Origin: Calvatia gigantea
Lineage: Eukaryota; Basidiomycota; Agaricomycetes; Agaricales; Lycoperdaceae
DNA: 64,000 nucleotides
Assembly: GCA_025093985.1 (NCBI GenBank)
Contig: JACAAK010000004.1
Coordinates: 868,001 to 932,000, forward strand
Direction of reading: 5' to 3'
Positions 35,170 through 48,331 of this stretch are shown piece by piece. The stretch's first letter is position 1, and every line of letters begins with the position of its first letter. The notes beneath the pieces are model-generated. The model was given only the letters and a program-made list of their open reading frames with translations, was not told the origin of the DNA and did no database searches. The position numbers were made by a program, and so were the translations under genes.

Positions 35170-35520
35170 ATCCTAAGATTTGTGGCAGCTGAGTCACGGA
35201 CTCCAACAAAAACGACTACCCATAGCAGCTGTGCTGGTGCCACCTTGTCTTAGAATGCCTGCATTTATATAAACTCACCTGGGGTATTTCGGGCGTTGGT
35301 CTGGCTCATATTCTTAGTTCTCATTCCACCCAGTATCACAACCAAATGCACATAGGTATTACATCCAAACACAAGGAATAATACTAGGATCAGAACAGAC
35401 AACCGGTAAATCATCCTAAATTTAAAACAGGAACGGGAAATATGGATTGTGCGGATCTCAATCTAATCTTGAGGACTTGTAATACTCCCTATCGCTTTGC
35501 ATCTCACTTCCCAGCCACCT
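35170..35520. repeat. Segment shared with 13800-14120
   Basis: Covers the 3' flank and last coding bases of the PDI-like gene. The partner at 13.8 kb is more eroded and lacks a gene, so this is likely the source copy. Confidence 0.6.
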
Positions 35521-37410
35521 AAAGAATAAATAGAACACAACTGAGATACCGGCAACGATGAAGAAAACGCTCTTGAATGGGTGTGCAGTGACGTAGAACT
35601 CGACTCCAGTCATCTTGTGGTTGAGGTACTAATTGGGACCCGCTGATAAGAAGATGTTTGATAGGAAAACAAGTGACGGCGTACCCGGGCTAACCGTTCC
35701 ACACCATTTTGTGAGTGCCTAAAATGAAGTTTGCCAGCTGTCGCCCTTTCAAGTGTGGCAAATAGCTTCTGTGTCGAGGAGAGTTTAATCTTGTGACCGC
35801 CGGCGTCCTCGTCATAATACAGAAGTTGCTATAAACCGTTCAGATACCATACGGCACCACCACGGGAGTTCAACCCCTCACCTTGTGGTCAGCAATAATA
35901 ACTCTGACATCGTCCAACTCTTCTTCATGATGCTTCTTAATCCCATACATACTCTTCAGCCAATCCTTCCACTTTTCGGCATCCATCCACGCAAAAATGA
36001 CTTCCTTTCCATTCATCTCACCGCTACCACCTGTCTTGGCCCTCCATTCCTTGGCGAGCTGTTGGAGCTTCGGTTTCGCGAGGTTCCGCATCTCTTCACT
36101 TACTGCTGCAATTACGACGAGCGGTCCTTCCGGGGCATTCATAACACTTTGGAACGTGTCGGAGGAGAGTTCAAGGTATGATGGTAAACGATGGGCCATA
36201 AGCCAAGGCTGCATGGACGACAGAGATGTGCTTGGGAGACCGTAAAGGTGGCCTGCAGGTTTGTTGGAGTCATGGTCCTTGAAGGCGAGGAGAGCCCAGG
36301 AAGCGGATGAAGGGACTCCGTAACGGGAGAAGAGATCTCGAGAGTGTGAAGCGTAAACAGGTGGCCAACCAAGGAGGTGTGTAGCAGCATCGCGGAGGGA
36401 TTGCTACGAAGATGCTCATGAGCATCGGACAGACCGAAAAAACGAGGAACTTACCACGGCCTCACCACGGGAAGTCGAATATAAGAACAGATACACAACG
36501 TCGTACTCCTGGACATGTTGGCCCAATTCTGAGTCATTATGGAGTGGGTGTAATCCCCCCACGGCGGCCTTCTCTACAAACGCCCCCAACTGGTCTAGTT
36601 TCCTTCCACCGTTGTATTCCGATCGGACGCCTTTAGCGAAATAAACCAAGGTGGGATATCCCTGGATTTTCTGTGCGAAACACATTGCGCTGTGGGCATC
36701 ACAATCTACCTCTGCCACGGTGACTTTGCCTTTAAGGTAAGCCGCTAACTGTGCCCATGTTGGCGCAAGTTTCTTGCAGTGGCCGCACCAAGGCGCGAAG
36801 AACTTGATAAAAGCGGGGCCTTTTTCAAGGGTCGCTGCGAGCGTTTCTGAATCGTGGATAGCGAGGACTTCACCGTCGGTGTTAAGTATCGGTTGAGATT
36901 CTTCTTCCACTTCTACGATGGAAACCTTCGGCTCGTCATTGACTTTGACGTGTCGTTTGAGGAACTCCTTGAAGTCATCCAGTTTTCGGATTCCTTTATA
37001 TTCCTCCACCAGTTTTCCTTCCTCATACAGGAGGATGGAAGGGTACCCCTTGATATTATTTGCATCACATAGGTCTGTATGGTGGGAAGCCCCTTTCAGT
37101 TCTAGACTCTACACCGGAAATTGGACACATACGTACCGCCATAGACCACACAATTCACCTGCGCCAAATGGACACTCGGAATCTCCTTTTCACAGTCACT
37201 GACCAACTGCTTCCATGTTGGCTCAAGTCGTGTGCAATGTGGACAATAAGGTGAAAAGTGCTCGACAAACCACAAGCCGTTTATCGTTGACTCTTTGAAA
37301 TTAGCCGGAGTGAGTTGTTGGAGTTCTGTGCCCGTTGTAGCGGAAACAACAGCAAGTGTTGTTAGTACGATTGAGAGTGGTAACTTTGTCAGAGCGCTCA
37401 GAAGGTACAT
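35458..37410 (-). CDS. Membrane-anchored thioredoxin-domain (PDI-like) protein of the ER
   Basis: Five exons, 37137-37410, 36455-37074, 35882-36403, 35685-35828 and 35458-35628, sum to 1731 nt (576 residues) with GT..AG at every join. An N-terminal signal peptide (LPLSIVLTTLAVVSA) precedes a first thioredoxin domain with the active site SPYCPHC (about 37230) and a second with PWCGHC (about 36780). A further thioredoxin-like region without cysteines follows (VVIAAVSEEMRNL). Near the C-terminus SVFFIVAGISVVFYLFF is one membrane helix with a short tail lacking KDEL. This layout resembles TMX3/Eps1-type oxidoreductases that help disulfide formation or ER quality control. It is divergent from CGI121, 148 bp apart. 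Fully open, no frame defect. Confidence 0.88.
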
Positions 37411-37558
37411 TTTAGGAGGAAACCAGTCCCTCTGGGATCGGTGGTGGGAGGAATGGTCAAGGAGGTGTTGTGATGTGATGGCTGTGTCGTGTGACTGATC
37501 GCTAAGGCACTTTTGTAATCAGATCACGATTCAAATATTCAGACCCACTATCACCCAC
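37411..37558. promoter_or_regulatory. Short bidirectional promoter region
   Basis: Only 148 bp separate the divergent starts of the PDI-like gene and CGI121, so both promoters must share it. No clear TATA box is visible. Confidence 0.55.
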
Positions 37559-38314
37559 ATGGACCTCTTCTATTTTCCCCACCTCGCTCCAGATCGCGCA
37601 ACGACACATGTTGCGTTATTCCGAGGTGTAAAGAATGCAACTACGTTAAGAAAACGTATCATTGCGGCCGCGACAATGGAGGGTGAGGAGGGGGAACGGG
37701 AACGCGAGGAAGTCAACTTCGCATTTGTGGATGCCCAGCTTGTCAGTTTCTCGACTCTATCAGTGAACGAGGCTGGAACAAGTCATAGGTCACAAGCCGG
37801 CTTCATCTCCAAACTGCAATTTACCAATCCATCCTAGCGGAATCTCAAAATGCCCTACGAACTAAAACCGTCCACTCCGAGATCCTCTGGAACCTGAACC
37901 CGACAAACAACGTATACTCCTCGACCCTCTCCGCCCAGACTTTTACTGAACGATCGGACTAGATTACGGAAGCTATACGACGATATGGAGTGTTAGACAA
38001 CACAACTTCACTGTTGGTGGTCCGGATAGATGCTGGGACCATTCCTGCAGGAGAAATGAAACTTAAAATGGAGAACGTTGTAGATGGCGACCTGGTACCA
38101 TTCTCCCAGCTAGGAGATGTGACAGACTGGTCAACCATCAAAAAGGTTAGGAACGATCTCGTTTTTTCAACACGGCTGACAAGCCAAGGTATAGTATCAT
38201 AAACTTGGCAACGAACTCGCAATTAAGAACGCTCGAGGAGACATTACGAAAGAACGCGCGGCCATTGATAATATCGTTACAAGTACGGTCGCAATGAAAA
38301 GCGTAATGGCTTGA
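37559..38314 (+). CDS. CGI121: EKC/KEOPS complex subunit Cgi121
   Basis: Four exons, 37559-37741, 37789-37911, 37963-38145 and 38195-38314, total 609 nt (202 residues); introns of 47-51 bp with GT..AG. The order of features fits the Cgi121/TPRKB family: HVALFRGVKNATTLRKRI, FVDAQL joined to VTSRLHLQTAIYQSILAES, KTVHSEILWNLNPTNN, and ITEAIRRYGVLDNTTSLLVVRID. A C-terminal helix closes the protein (NELAIKNARGDITKERAAID). Cgi121 binds Bud32 in KEOPS, which makes the t6A base of tRNAs and affects telomeres. An acidic insert (MEGEEGEREREE) between the first helix and strand is lineage-specific. Intact. Confidence 0.9.
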
Positions 38315-38874
38315 CAATTCCGCCCTCTGGTTGAGATCTTCCTGGGTTACAAATGAGCTCCAGCATCTCCCTAGTTTCAACAACTTCATGCTTATGTTGT
38401 CTGCAAGAAACGGAAACACAAAGAATGGGTTTGGATCACTCCCTACATCCTTGATTATTATTAGTCAGTGTTTCCCACATTAATAATTATGGCAACAACT
38501 TCCACATTCCGTGCCAACGACGTTATTGAGCTTTCCCGAAATACCGTAAAATACTAGTTCTAAATGTACGGGCAAATAAAAATACCTAAGAACACGCAGC
38601 GAGAACGCTCCCGTTTCATGTGGTCTAAACCCTCTCCTTATACCCGGTACGTATTTCCCTCCGTGCAGATTGAACTGTGGTGAATGGCTCGGTCATGCCC
38701 GGTAACCCAGAGCACCGGTAACCAGATAGGCTGATCACCCATATTGAAGGTATGTGTGTCGAGTTCGTGTCGAGTTCTGCAGTTTGACTGGACACTAAAA
38801 CACTAAAAACCTGCCCTGCTACTGCGGGAAGTACAGAGGCGGCGATATATAGTTGGCGAGGTGGGGTTGCCTTG
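38315..38874. other. Intergenic between convergent genes
   Basis: No gene seen; 3' flanks of CGI121 and of the seven-helix gene. Confidence 0.6.
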
Positions 38875-40034
38875 TCACACAGGGTCGTGGTCTCCAGCCG
38901 TCATCACCGCGACATCAACTGTGCAACGCGATTCCAGCCGTTCAGTTGAAACAGTGTCAAGCCCACGGGACCTAGGTATGGTATGTAATCGATCCCGGTA
39001 AGGGCCTGCGGCTCTCATGAGGATTAAATCGAAGGCGATGCCTGTGATTTGAATTTCCTTCGGAGGGCGTTAGCAAGGACCTAGCAGGGGTACCAAACAA
39101 CTCACTGCAGCGCCTGCAATGACAACAGCAGAACTTGCAAAGAAATGGGCGACGAAGACGAGGAGGGTCATGATAGTGTAGATTAAGCCTGACTCGACAA
39201 TGCTGCGCATAGCAAAGTTGAGCCGATTTCGTTGAGGTATGTCTTCAAGGGAGCAGATGCTAGGGGGTTTCCAAGCTTGTTGCACGCTCCACATCTTCCA
39301 TAGAATCATACCCGAAGGAATTAATGACCCGCTGGACAAAAAGAGTGAAGTTGCTCACAAGTTTAGAGTGCATTCAGCAGAGTTGTAGAACCCCAAGACG
39401 TGAGACTGATTGTGAAGATTTGTTTGTAAGAAGGCATCGCCGGATTGGATTGCAGTATCATTTGGAAGTAAAGGACACAGATGCCGCATGCAATGCTCCA
39501 GAGCCAGCACAGGATGGGAACGACCACGACAAGGAATGACTTTCTCCAAATGACCCAGCATCGGTAGACCTGATGGTACACCTTTAGCATACTCCGCAAA
39601 TACCAACCTTTAAAACGCACCAGCACGATATCGGCTGCGAGAGTGTGTATGGTTATTGTTATCGTCTGTGACCCGAAGAGCGTTAATCAGATCCGATCAT
39701 TGACATTCAAGATTGTGACTCAGCCTCAAAAAGTTGGGCCAGCTTTGCCCTAGCTGATCAATTTCAGCCTTCCCATGAGTGCCGCGTGGCTGTGGACAAA
39801 AAACTCCATACCACCGACGAACCCAGTTACGAGGTATAGCGACGAGGAGACGCGGAGTAACGAAACAACGGATATCATCGGAACATTGATGTGTCGCAGT
39901 GGCTTCCGGTTGAAGCTGGAGTCACAGAGGAGCCTCCGAAGACAAGTGAAGAAGGTGGCGAGATGGATGTCATAGAAAGTCGACTCAACCAGGAGTGCTG
40001 GTAGTTGGGCATCGCCAATGGAAAGCTGGCCCAT
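38875..40034 (-). CDS. Seven-helix fungal membrane protein
   Basis: Minus-strand multi-exon gene. MGQLSIGDAQLPALLVEST starts at 40034, followed by FFTCLRRLL and two helices (to about 39770). An exon near 39621-39668 gives ITITIHTLAADIVL, which splices to VYRCWVIWRKSFLVVVVPIL (exon high end 39569) and further helices. An exon near 39100-39330 gives MWSVQQAW and IVESGLIYTIMTLLVFVAHF. The last exon (GIAFDLILMRAA...) ends at TGA 38875-38877. The YRCWVIW, ESGLIYT and ITGIAFDLIL motifs are typical of a large basidiomycete family of receptor-like proteins. Frame continuity is doubtful near 39357 and 39700-39770, where stops appear before the expected joins; the model may be a pseudogene or carry sequence errors. 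Confidence 0.6.
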
Positions 40035-41861
40035 AGTTGGTGGCCAAGAGAGAGCAGGGAAAGGTGTCACTGGAATAAGGAAACCCGAGCAGGGCCTATT
40101 AAAGGCCTTGTTCAAGCGGGAACGACATTCGGACTTGAAGGATGACGAACATGACCTGACAGGGCCGACTCGAACCAAACTCTGACAAGTGACAATATAA
40201 ATTGGTAGCACTGCAAAAATTGAGGTGACTTCGATCAGAGATTACGTGGGTTATCGTCGTCACCCAACAACCAGAAAGCATAAACCAAGAAGTAAAATAA
40301 TCAGTCGGTACCCAGGAGTCCCAAGAGTCTAAAAACATCATTCACACATCGGCCCGGGTCCCACCAGGCGACCAGCCAGGTTAGAAACCCGTGAGATCAA
40401 TACCTTTGGTCACTTTCTTTGATGACTAGCTTGTTCGACCGAACCTTGGTTTAGCCGGGTAGATGGTCCTTTTAAAGCTGCAGAATGAGGGAGTAGACCA
40501 TATCTGAGGCAAGAAGCGAGCTCCAACAGGATTGGATGAGACTGCTGTTTTCCAAACGTGGTACAGCGACGCAATTGCTTCCACTTTCTGGACGCAAGTG
40601 CTGACACTGATTTAAACGCCTACTAAAGTCATCGCACCAGTTGAGATGATATTAACTGTCGGACAGCCTTTGGTTCGCCGGTACATAAATAATGCCAGGT
40701 CCAAGTATGGGGTTCACGTTGGGATTAATTGGCTGAGATCACGGATATCGATGAGGAATGAACAAGGTCTCTTCAGCGCCAGTGCGGGATGCATCACCGG
40801 AGATATTGATAAATATCGGAAGCCTGTCTAAAACGGTATCAATGGGTCCTATTATGTTAACAGGTACAAACAGTCCGTTCACATTGAAGCTCAAACAAGA
40901 AGTCCTAATCTGTTCAGGATTGTAAAACGGTTTATTTTAGGTTTGACAAGGGCCAGCATCGCTACCCACACAGAGAGCACATCTATACCCCCCAGCTCCG
41001 AAAGTTCATGTCGGTTTTCTTTTGAGACTCTGTGATATATAGGGGGCGGCTCCTGCTTCGGTCACCACCTCGCAGGGACTTCCGGGATACCAGGCTTATG
41101 GCCAATTACTTTTTTCACCAACAAGATCACACAGGTGGCAGGGCCTTCTCCACACAATCAAACTACAAACACCTGCGGCAAGCATTTGAACTGTCATTGT
41201 ACCAGCCGTCTCCACCTCACTCCACCCGAACCGGGCCGAGTGCTGAGTATCGCCTAGGATACATAAAGTATGAAACTATACAACTGATGCGACCAGCGAA
41301 GAAGCTGCAGGGGCGCGTGACGGTGAAGGTGGCGACGCGAACGCCGACATGGGGAGAGCTGGGAGCAATGGGGTAAGAGACCATTCTAGTACGTTCAGAG
41401 AGCGATGTTGCAACATTGTTGGAGAGGGACGTTCCGATGGTGTACAATGTGCTCCCACCAGCGTCGATGATGCTGCCATCCGATCCTTTCTTCTTATTAA
41501 CATTTTACCTTACCTTCACTCGCGGTTTGAATTCCTATCTGAGCTTGGATCTTGGATTGTCATAGGTTTTCATCTATCACTGTGACTACAAGGTCTCATG
41601 AACTCGCGAGGAAGGGCAGTTGCAACGTATTCAACTGTTGGGCGGTGTGACACGTAATAAAATAAACCTGGTTCTTCGAATGCCGGCCGGGTGCAGATTA
41701 GCAAATGTGGTAAGATCGGAACTTTTCTGCGACTTTGCCAAGTGACCGTCGAGTATCAACGAATGGTGAAATTTCACGCGAAACGAGTCAGGGAATTTGG
41801 ACCCTCCGTAATGAGAGGCAAAAGCCAGTGGGCCTTAGCTCCAAATTTCAAACCTAATAAA
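40035..41861. other. Gene-free stretch, 1.8 kb
   Basis: No coding frame with protein character. The second half (about 40970-41675) is a member of the dispersed repeat family also found at 46.2-47.5 and 51.5-52.7 kb. Confidence 0.6.
40970..41675 (+). repeat. Internally deleted copy of the 46/51-kb repeat
   Basis: Matches the outer parts of the other two copies: the block with GAGTATCGCCTAGGATACATAAA (about 41240-41270) and the block GATGTTGCAACATTGTTGGAGAGG...GTACAATGTGCT (about 41402-41452). The roughly 600 bp that separate these blocks in the other copies are missing. Confidence 0.6.
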
Positions 41862-43851
41862 TCATAAAGAACATGTCGCGAAATCTACAAGGCCGGCATC
41901 TACCACCTTCGACTTTGGGAGGCAAAATTCCTGACTTGTGCCCTTCAGTGATGTACCAAACACCCGCGTATACTCATTTTTGACGGCCTGGATGAACTCG
42001 TTATAGACACCTTCGTGCTGCATCCGTGTGCGCACAAGTGAGAGAACACCTCCGAGGATACCGTTAACCGTGGTGACCTTACTGTCCCAGGAGACAAACG
42101 CCGAGGTTGCGGTTCCGTCAATACGCGTGCTTTCGGAGGAGCCGTAGAGATCTAGAAGCAAGATAGGGGCGGCTAAATAAAAGGGTCTTCCGTGTTTCAA
42201 TCCCACGTACTTTGCATCCTTTTAGCCGTGACCATGTTATGCCACCAGAGATAGCCGACGGTCTTGTTAACCATCATGATGTTCATGGTCGAGTAGGGGG
42301 TGATCACTATGAACAACCTAGTCAAACCCTACCACCTTCCTGGAGGGGTGAGTTACGCCTACCGTCAAGCTCTTGAATCGTCTGGTTTGCGATTTGAGGG
42401 ATACCGGCATTAGAGATATCTAGAAATGAAATGAGGTATTCCGTTCTACCATGCGAACGACGCAACACACACATCCAATGATCTCTCCATTCTGATCCGT
42501 CGAGTTATTGATACTCGCAAACATTCCCGGAAGTCCCTTGGCTTGCGAGTCACAAGTTCGCGTGCGTTCCATATTTGTGAATAAATCCCTTGCAGGAAAG
42601 CCGAGTGGGTTTGGCTTCAGTGCGGAAACGAATGGCTGGAGGCCTACCTCATGAAGGGAATGTCCGTGTACGGCAACTGCAGCCACCCCCAATTCTCATG
42701 TGAGGAGAACCAGAATCCCTTCTGCACGGTAATGTCCTGATAGCCAGACATTGTCCAGTCAACAGAGACTAGCTGCGGTCGCTTGAACTCCAACAGGGCC
42801 GCCTTTTCCGTTCGGTTGAGGTTACCGAAGAGATAAAGGAAGAACATGAAGGATTGCCCTAAATGTTCCCCCATGAGCAATAAATTTAATTTCTGAGGAT
42901 AAGTGCATCACCTTCGTAAGGGTCATTGATGAACGGATTACCGGGGTTGTTGAGACCTTCGCAGCTGTAGGTCTGGTCCGGGTGGTCGATTGGAAGGGCT
43001 TGATCTTTGATGGATGTAACAGCGCATATCCGACCGGAACCGCGGTAGAAAACCTGGGGTATATCAGACGAGGGCCGGTTGCATATAAGGGGGAGAACAA
43101 ACGTACCTTTGCGGCCGTCGTCTTCAAATAGTTCAGGTATCCCTCCCAACGGTTGGCAAGCCTTAAGTAATCCTTTTTTCCAACCCTCTGTAGCGCTTCA
43201 ACTGTAGCGTAAATCGCCCACATATTCTCGCCGTTGTCTAGAGCGGGTACGCGATTATTCCAGTCCCAGGTTGGAGTTAGAGGGGTGAACTCGGTATGAG
43301 CAAACCTGTGGGAAATCAGCAATTGAGTGATCAATCATCAATCGGTAATGAACCGTCTCTACTCACCAGGGCAAGAATCCTCCGAATCCAGGAAAAGTTG
43401 CGTTGAACTGGCTATAACTTTCCCACTTCTTTTGTAAAACACCGAGAGCTACGCGCCTGGCCTTCTGGACGTTCTTAACATTATTTTCACCCTCTCCCGA
43501 TAAGATCCACCTCACGGCCCCAGGTTTGCCTTCAATGACATGCGCAAGCATCATAAAATGTAGCGATTCTTTACTTGCAGCGGAGAAGGTATGCAAACCC
43601 TCGACTCTGTGCGTCCCAGTAACACGATCCAGTAAGGTCCCATCAAAAGTCATCCCATTGGCGGCGTTGTATGAGACGTTGTGTTGGTGGAATTTACCCT
43701 CCCAGTAAAGAAGTTGGTCTTCAAACGACTGTGGAGAAGAAAGAATACGTTCTGGTGTCCATTGTTCCGCAAACCTGCATGACAAGGTTGAGGCGGCAGT
43801 AAGAACGAGAGGAAGCAACGAAGCGAGATATACGAAGTGGCTGAAAACCAT
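41862..43851 (-). CDS. Secreted glycoside-hydrolase-like protein, possibly GH162 endo-beta-1,2-glucanase
   Basis: Eight exons: 43367-43851, 43107-43305, 42912-43053, 42648-42858, 42473-42588, 42363-42419, 42211-42306, 41862-42151; 1596 nt, 531 residues, all joins GT..AG and frame-consistent. A signal peptide (FVYLASLLPLVLTAAS) starts the protein. Visible blocks include QLLYWEGKFHQHNVSYNAA, FPGFGGFLPWFAHTEF, TWDWNNRVPALDNGE, FYRGSGRICAVTSIK, TVQKGFWFSSHENW and GSSESTRIDGTATSAFVSWD. The aromatic and acidic pattern suits an all-helical glycan-degrading enzyme; I associate these blocks with fungal GH162 proteins from memory and cannot confirm it. Potential N-glycosylation sites (NVS, NAT, NST) fit secretion. 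Gene intact. Confidence 0.6.
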
Positions 43852-44716
43852 GTGAACCGTTGCTTGAAAGTCGATGGGCTCGTCATCTGTAGTCGATACT
43901 TAACCTATATATATGAGAGAGGAAGTGCCTTCTCTTTCGGATAAGGAGAGATTTTCAAATTGATGTCATCTGTCCAAACGACTGTGCCTGGGTAAGAACG
44001 TTATAACCTGCTATAACCCCCGCCTATCCTCACGATGACGCATATAAATTGGCTCCAATCAGATTTTGGCAGAAGGCCTGACCCAGCATACCCACGTGAG
44101 GGGCTCTGCATCAAAAGCAACACGCGGTCCGCCCCCAGGAAGCGGAGCTACTCTTGCCGGACTGAATCTATTAACGACTTTCCTCTATAACACCAATGAG
44201 TTAGCTGATGTATCGAAAACAAGCTGTCCCCGAAGGATTGAGCCGAGAGTTGTTGGGCAGGAAAAGTTAACAGAAGAGGAGTTGGATCCCAGGTAATGCG
44301 AGGGATAGGAATACGGTCATGGGGCTTCATCAAGAGGGAAATAGAGCACGGGCGAGCATAGGGGCCGGTGGAAACGCCCGAGGAACAACCGAGGCACTTA
44401 TTTCTTCTGGGAGCGACACTGGGGTAGAGTACTGGTAGAATTGGAAAGTTCCTTGGGGATCATTCATTTGGCGTGAAGCTGTGGAGGTCAATTACCCACG
44501 GACTTTTTTACATTTTAGACTCTCCGTGTGATGTGAGGAGCGGCAGGCCACATGACATCCTATTAAGACCCCATCAGCATTTCACTGATGAAAAACAGAC
44601 CATGTCCCTCTCGGCGACGGTAGATATGACCTTAACTAAAGTTGCGCAACTAAGGTTCCAAGGTAAAATTAACAAAGTAAACAGAATACATTGGCGTGAG
44701 CATACCAATCCCACTT
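43852..44716. other. Intergenic, no gene seen
   Basis: Upstream region of the secreted hydrolase gene (a TATATATATGA stretch near 43905-43916 lies about 55-65 bp upstream of its start) and 3' flank of RPN10. No coding signal. Confidence 0.5.
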
Positions 44717-45930
44717 CTATTTTTTCTTCCCGTCTTCTTCCTTCTGGTCTCGCATACTCATCTCAATGGCTCGGGCAATGGCGACCTCCTCATCCTCATC
44801 CTCATCCTCACCCTCTTCATCGTCCTCCTCCTCATCAAACTCCTCGTCTTCCATCTCAACATCCTTTTCCTCTGACATGGCAATCGCTTTCCGAAGTTCT
44901 TCGTCTTCCTCGTCCTCGGCTGCCTTTGGTTGTGCCGCTGAAGATTCGGAAGGCTTGGACTGTGAAGTTGACGGATTGGTTGCCTCTTCCGCAGCTTGTC
45001 TCGCTTGAGCTTCTTGCATCGACATCCGGAGAGCCTGAACGTCATTTTCAGCCCCTTGAACCGTGCCATAGAGATCCTGACGTACCATCGCTAATTCTGG
45101 ATCACTACTTGGGTCGAAACCAAATTCAAACTCATTCGTATTGCTGGTGCTTGGAGCGCCGCCTTCCCGAGGCATGAATTCCTCAGGGATGCCTGCACCA
45201 CGATCGGCAGCCAGTATCGTCGACGATGCAACTTGCTCAGATAACAATCGTGAGCTCGGGGGAACAAGTTAGGAGATGCCTGTTGCGACACAAAGTGAGT
45301 GGGGGCCGGCATTATCAATCCGGCGGGGAGAGACGGACGAGTTATCGCTGCTATTGGCACCCTCCACGAACGTCTTGAGTACGGTCTTTCCATCTTCTGA
45401 AGGTTCTTCGATACCGTCACCAAAGCAAACGACATCAATAGCGACGTTGTTCTTTTTCAGTTTCTTCGCAAGTTTGACCATAGCCTTCTCATCTGCAGCC
45501 TGGCCACCTAAGGGAGACCCGACGAAGACAATGATTCGTTGACGCAGATTCTTGTTCTCTCTGTGTTTCAATGCAAGTTGTGCTATCGCAATAGCGGTCG
45601 GAATATCAATTTCTCCGCTAATTTTCGATGTGGCCACATGTAGGCCCTGTAGAATCTGGCCGATATCCTTGGTATGCGTTACGAGCACTTCTGGACTGGA
45701 TTACTATCAGTTCAAATCGACCTGAGATCTCTACATACGCTGAACTACTCGACGTACCCTTTACCAGCCATCGTCATCACTCCTACTGTATTCTCCGGGT
45801 TTGAATCGGTTTTAGTTTGGAAAACTGTGGTGACTGCATCAGATTGGGCGTGAAATCTTGTCGGTTGATAGTCGCCATTCCGCATGTACTCGGAATTGTC
45901 TATAATCATCATCGTTGCTTCAAGCGGCAT
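44717..45930 (-). CDS. RPN10: 26S proteasome regulatory subunit Rpn10 (ubiquitin receptor), one frame break
   Basis: Exons 45758-45930, 45339-45695, 45086-45279 and 44717-45034. The N-terminal VWA domain is clear ([46 protein letters not shown]). Three UIM-like helices follow: DPELAM joined to [10 protein letters not shown] across intron 45035-45085, [12 protein letters not shown], and [13 protein letters not shown]. Rpn10 sits between base and lid and binds polyubiquitin. Exons sum to 1042 nt, one more than a multiple of three: after the splice giving DNSHLLT, one extra T (minus strand, near 45265) shifts the frame; beyond it the family sequence resumes ([10 protein letters not shown]). In an essential gene this is probably a sequence error. 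Confidence 0.9.
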
Positions 45931-48331
45931 GTTTGGCGATAGATTTTGGTTAAAAGGGGGGAGATCGGAGAATGATATTTCAAGTCAAGCTTTATGAGGA
46001 TGACGCGTTCGACGCGCCCAGATATTTGGTCATGTTTTGAGGCCAGATAAGATTAGATGGGGCGACCGAGGAATCAATATTGCATTACTGATCAACGTTA
46101 CACTGAAACGCCTAGCTAGCGGAGAACGTACACCACCTCACTGATCCTGCTCTTTGAGTCCTGAATCACGTCAGTAGTGCATCCGTGCCAAGCAGTTCCA
46201 AAAATTCCCCTCCCTTTTCCTTTTGACATCTTAAGTTACAACTTACTGGCGCAACTCGCGCAGTCAACCACTACCTCCTATGATGGACTACGGGCCCCGT
46301 CACAGTATTACCATATCACCAACAATGACTACATTCAGGATTTCCTGCACCATATATTCAGGGACCGCGAACAATCACAGCAAGCATCTGGGCTATCGTC
46401 ATACCCACCCACGTTGGGCTGGGCACAGTGTATCGCCTGGGATACATAAAGACGAAACAATGCAACAAACGCAGCTGGGAAGAAGGATGTAGGTGAAGGA
46501 TCGAACACCAACGCACGGGGAGCGAGTAGCGGTGGGAAAGGATGCTATTCTACCTCTGATACTGGGTGTCCGTAAGCCCCAGGAGGCGCTCCTGTTCACC
46601 AAGGTCGGGGGGCTTCGACAGGCGCCGTACCACATTAATCAGTAGGGGCTACTCCCGCCTCTGCGACCATGACACGGACGAGAACAACTATCTACTTCTA
46701 TTTTTCACCGCCAACGACCTGGAACTCGTATTATTTCCCCTATCACGTCCGACATATCGATACCGTTTGGATTTTGTCGAACGGAACGGGAATTTGTATA
46801 TCACTGCACATATTAACCGCACATAATCCGACCGCGGGACTGGGTCCAAACTCAAGTGAGCGAGGTGACGTGGAAGCCAAGCCGATGGAAGATCGATAGA
46901 GAGAGTGTGCGAGTACGAATGCTGGTCGATCCCATCGTGATGTAGCACTGCTGCTACTGTGACTGCGGATTTCCGGACTTACTGTACGCTCTAGTGCCGG
47001 GTTGTGCACCTTATGCGCCAGGTGCTGCCTACGCCAATGCCATTCGCCACTACCCCCCTTCAAGTGCCCTGCCCTGAAGTCGTCTGACACGCACGTCCAA
47101 CAGCGCAACCAGTGAATACCCCAAACCCCCCTCCAACAGTGGTTGGGATAAAAGAAGTCCTTTGTGTTCCCGGCTCGACGGTAGTGAAGGCGCAGGTGTA
47201 GATTTAGGGAGTGATAGTATGGCACAGTCGGAGAAGAAGGACCTCAGGCTTGTGACAGAGTACAATGTGCTGACAGTGTTGGTGATACCATGACTTGATC
47301 TTTTTGCCAATAATATTTTCCCTTGTCTTTGCTTGCAATTGTGAATTCCTGCCAGGAGTTACTAATCTTAAATTGTTACATTAAGTTGCTAATATGACCA
47401 CGAAGTCTTTTGAATCCCTAAAGAAAGTAAATGTATTTGACTATTGACAATATGGCACATAGTAAAATAGTTTTCACCCTCCATTACCAGACTGAGTATA
47501 TATAAGTACACACATCTTTTGGATAGTCCCTTTCCAACCACCAGAATATCCATCATTGGGTTCTCATTGTGAAGCTTGCCTAACTCAGAAACTAGCTTTT
47601 CAATTGGGAGCAAATTATCACCCCAACCTTGATAGGTGTGCTGCACACAACAAATGGCATAAGCTCAACCAATGCCACCAAAAGGAAAGAGTAAAGCCAA
47701 CCTGAGAGGATACATAGGCATAAAAATATATTGTCTAGTTACCCATTTCATCTTTTCTGAGGGGTGACTTGTACTTATGGCTGAGTTTTGTCACTAAAAT
47801 ACAAGTGAGATCCAGGTTTTTCATAGACATTTTTTTCATTGCATCTGATTGTAAAAGTTTGCCAGGTAGTGCCTATTTTGATTAATTTTTTAGCAAATAG
47901 TACTGGACTGCCAAAGGAGGGTGAGTTTCACATTAATGATTGACCAGTTGACAGGGTTGAAAAGGGCAAAGTAAATGTTTACATGGCCCTGTTGGAAGAT
48001 CAGTGTACTAAAATCAATCTTCTCAAAGGCATTCTGTAATTCCTGTGCATTCAAGAATAGGTGGGGGTGGTTGAACCAACCTGAGAACAGAGGCCATAGG
48101 AAGTCAAGAACAAAGCAAAGTCTACACTACCAAATCACTGTTAGGGCGTGATCTACAAGGTACACATCCCAAGACAATGGTACCAGAGGGCACCCATTAG
48201 AAATAGTATCTTGGTATACTAGTTAGGTCAGATTTGGATCATAGAGAGCAGAGGTGATGATCTTATGAGATGAATTTCCTTCAAGCAAAAATGTAAAACA
48301 ACCCTGCCACATTTTTGCCCTTGTAGCATCA

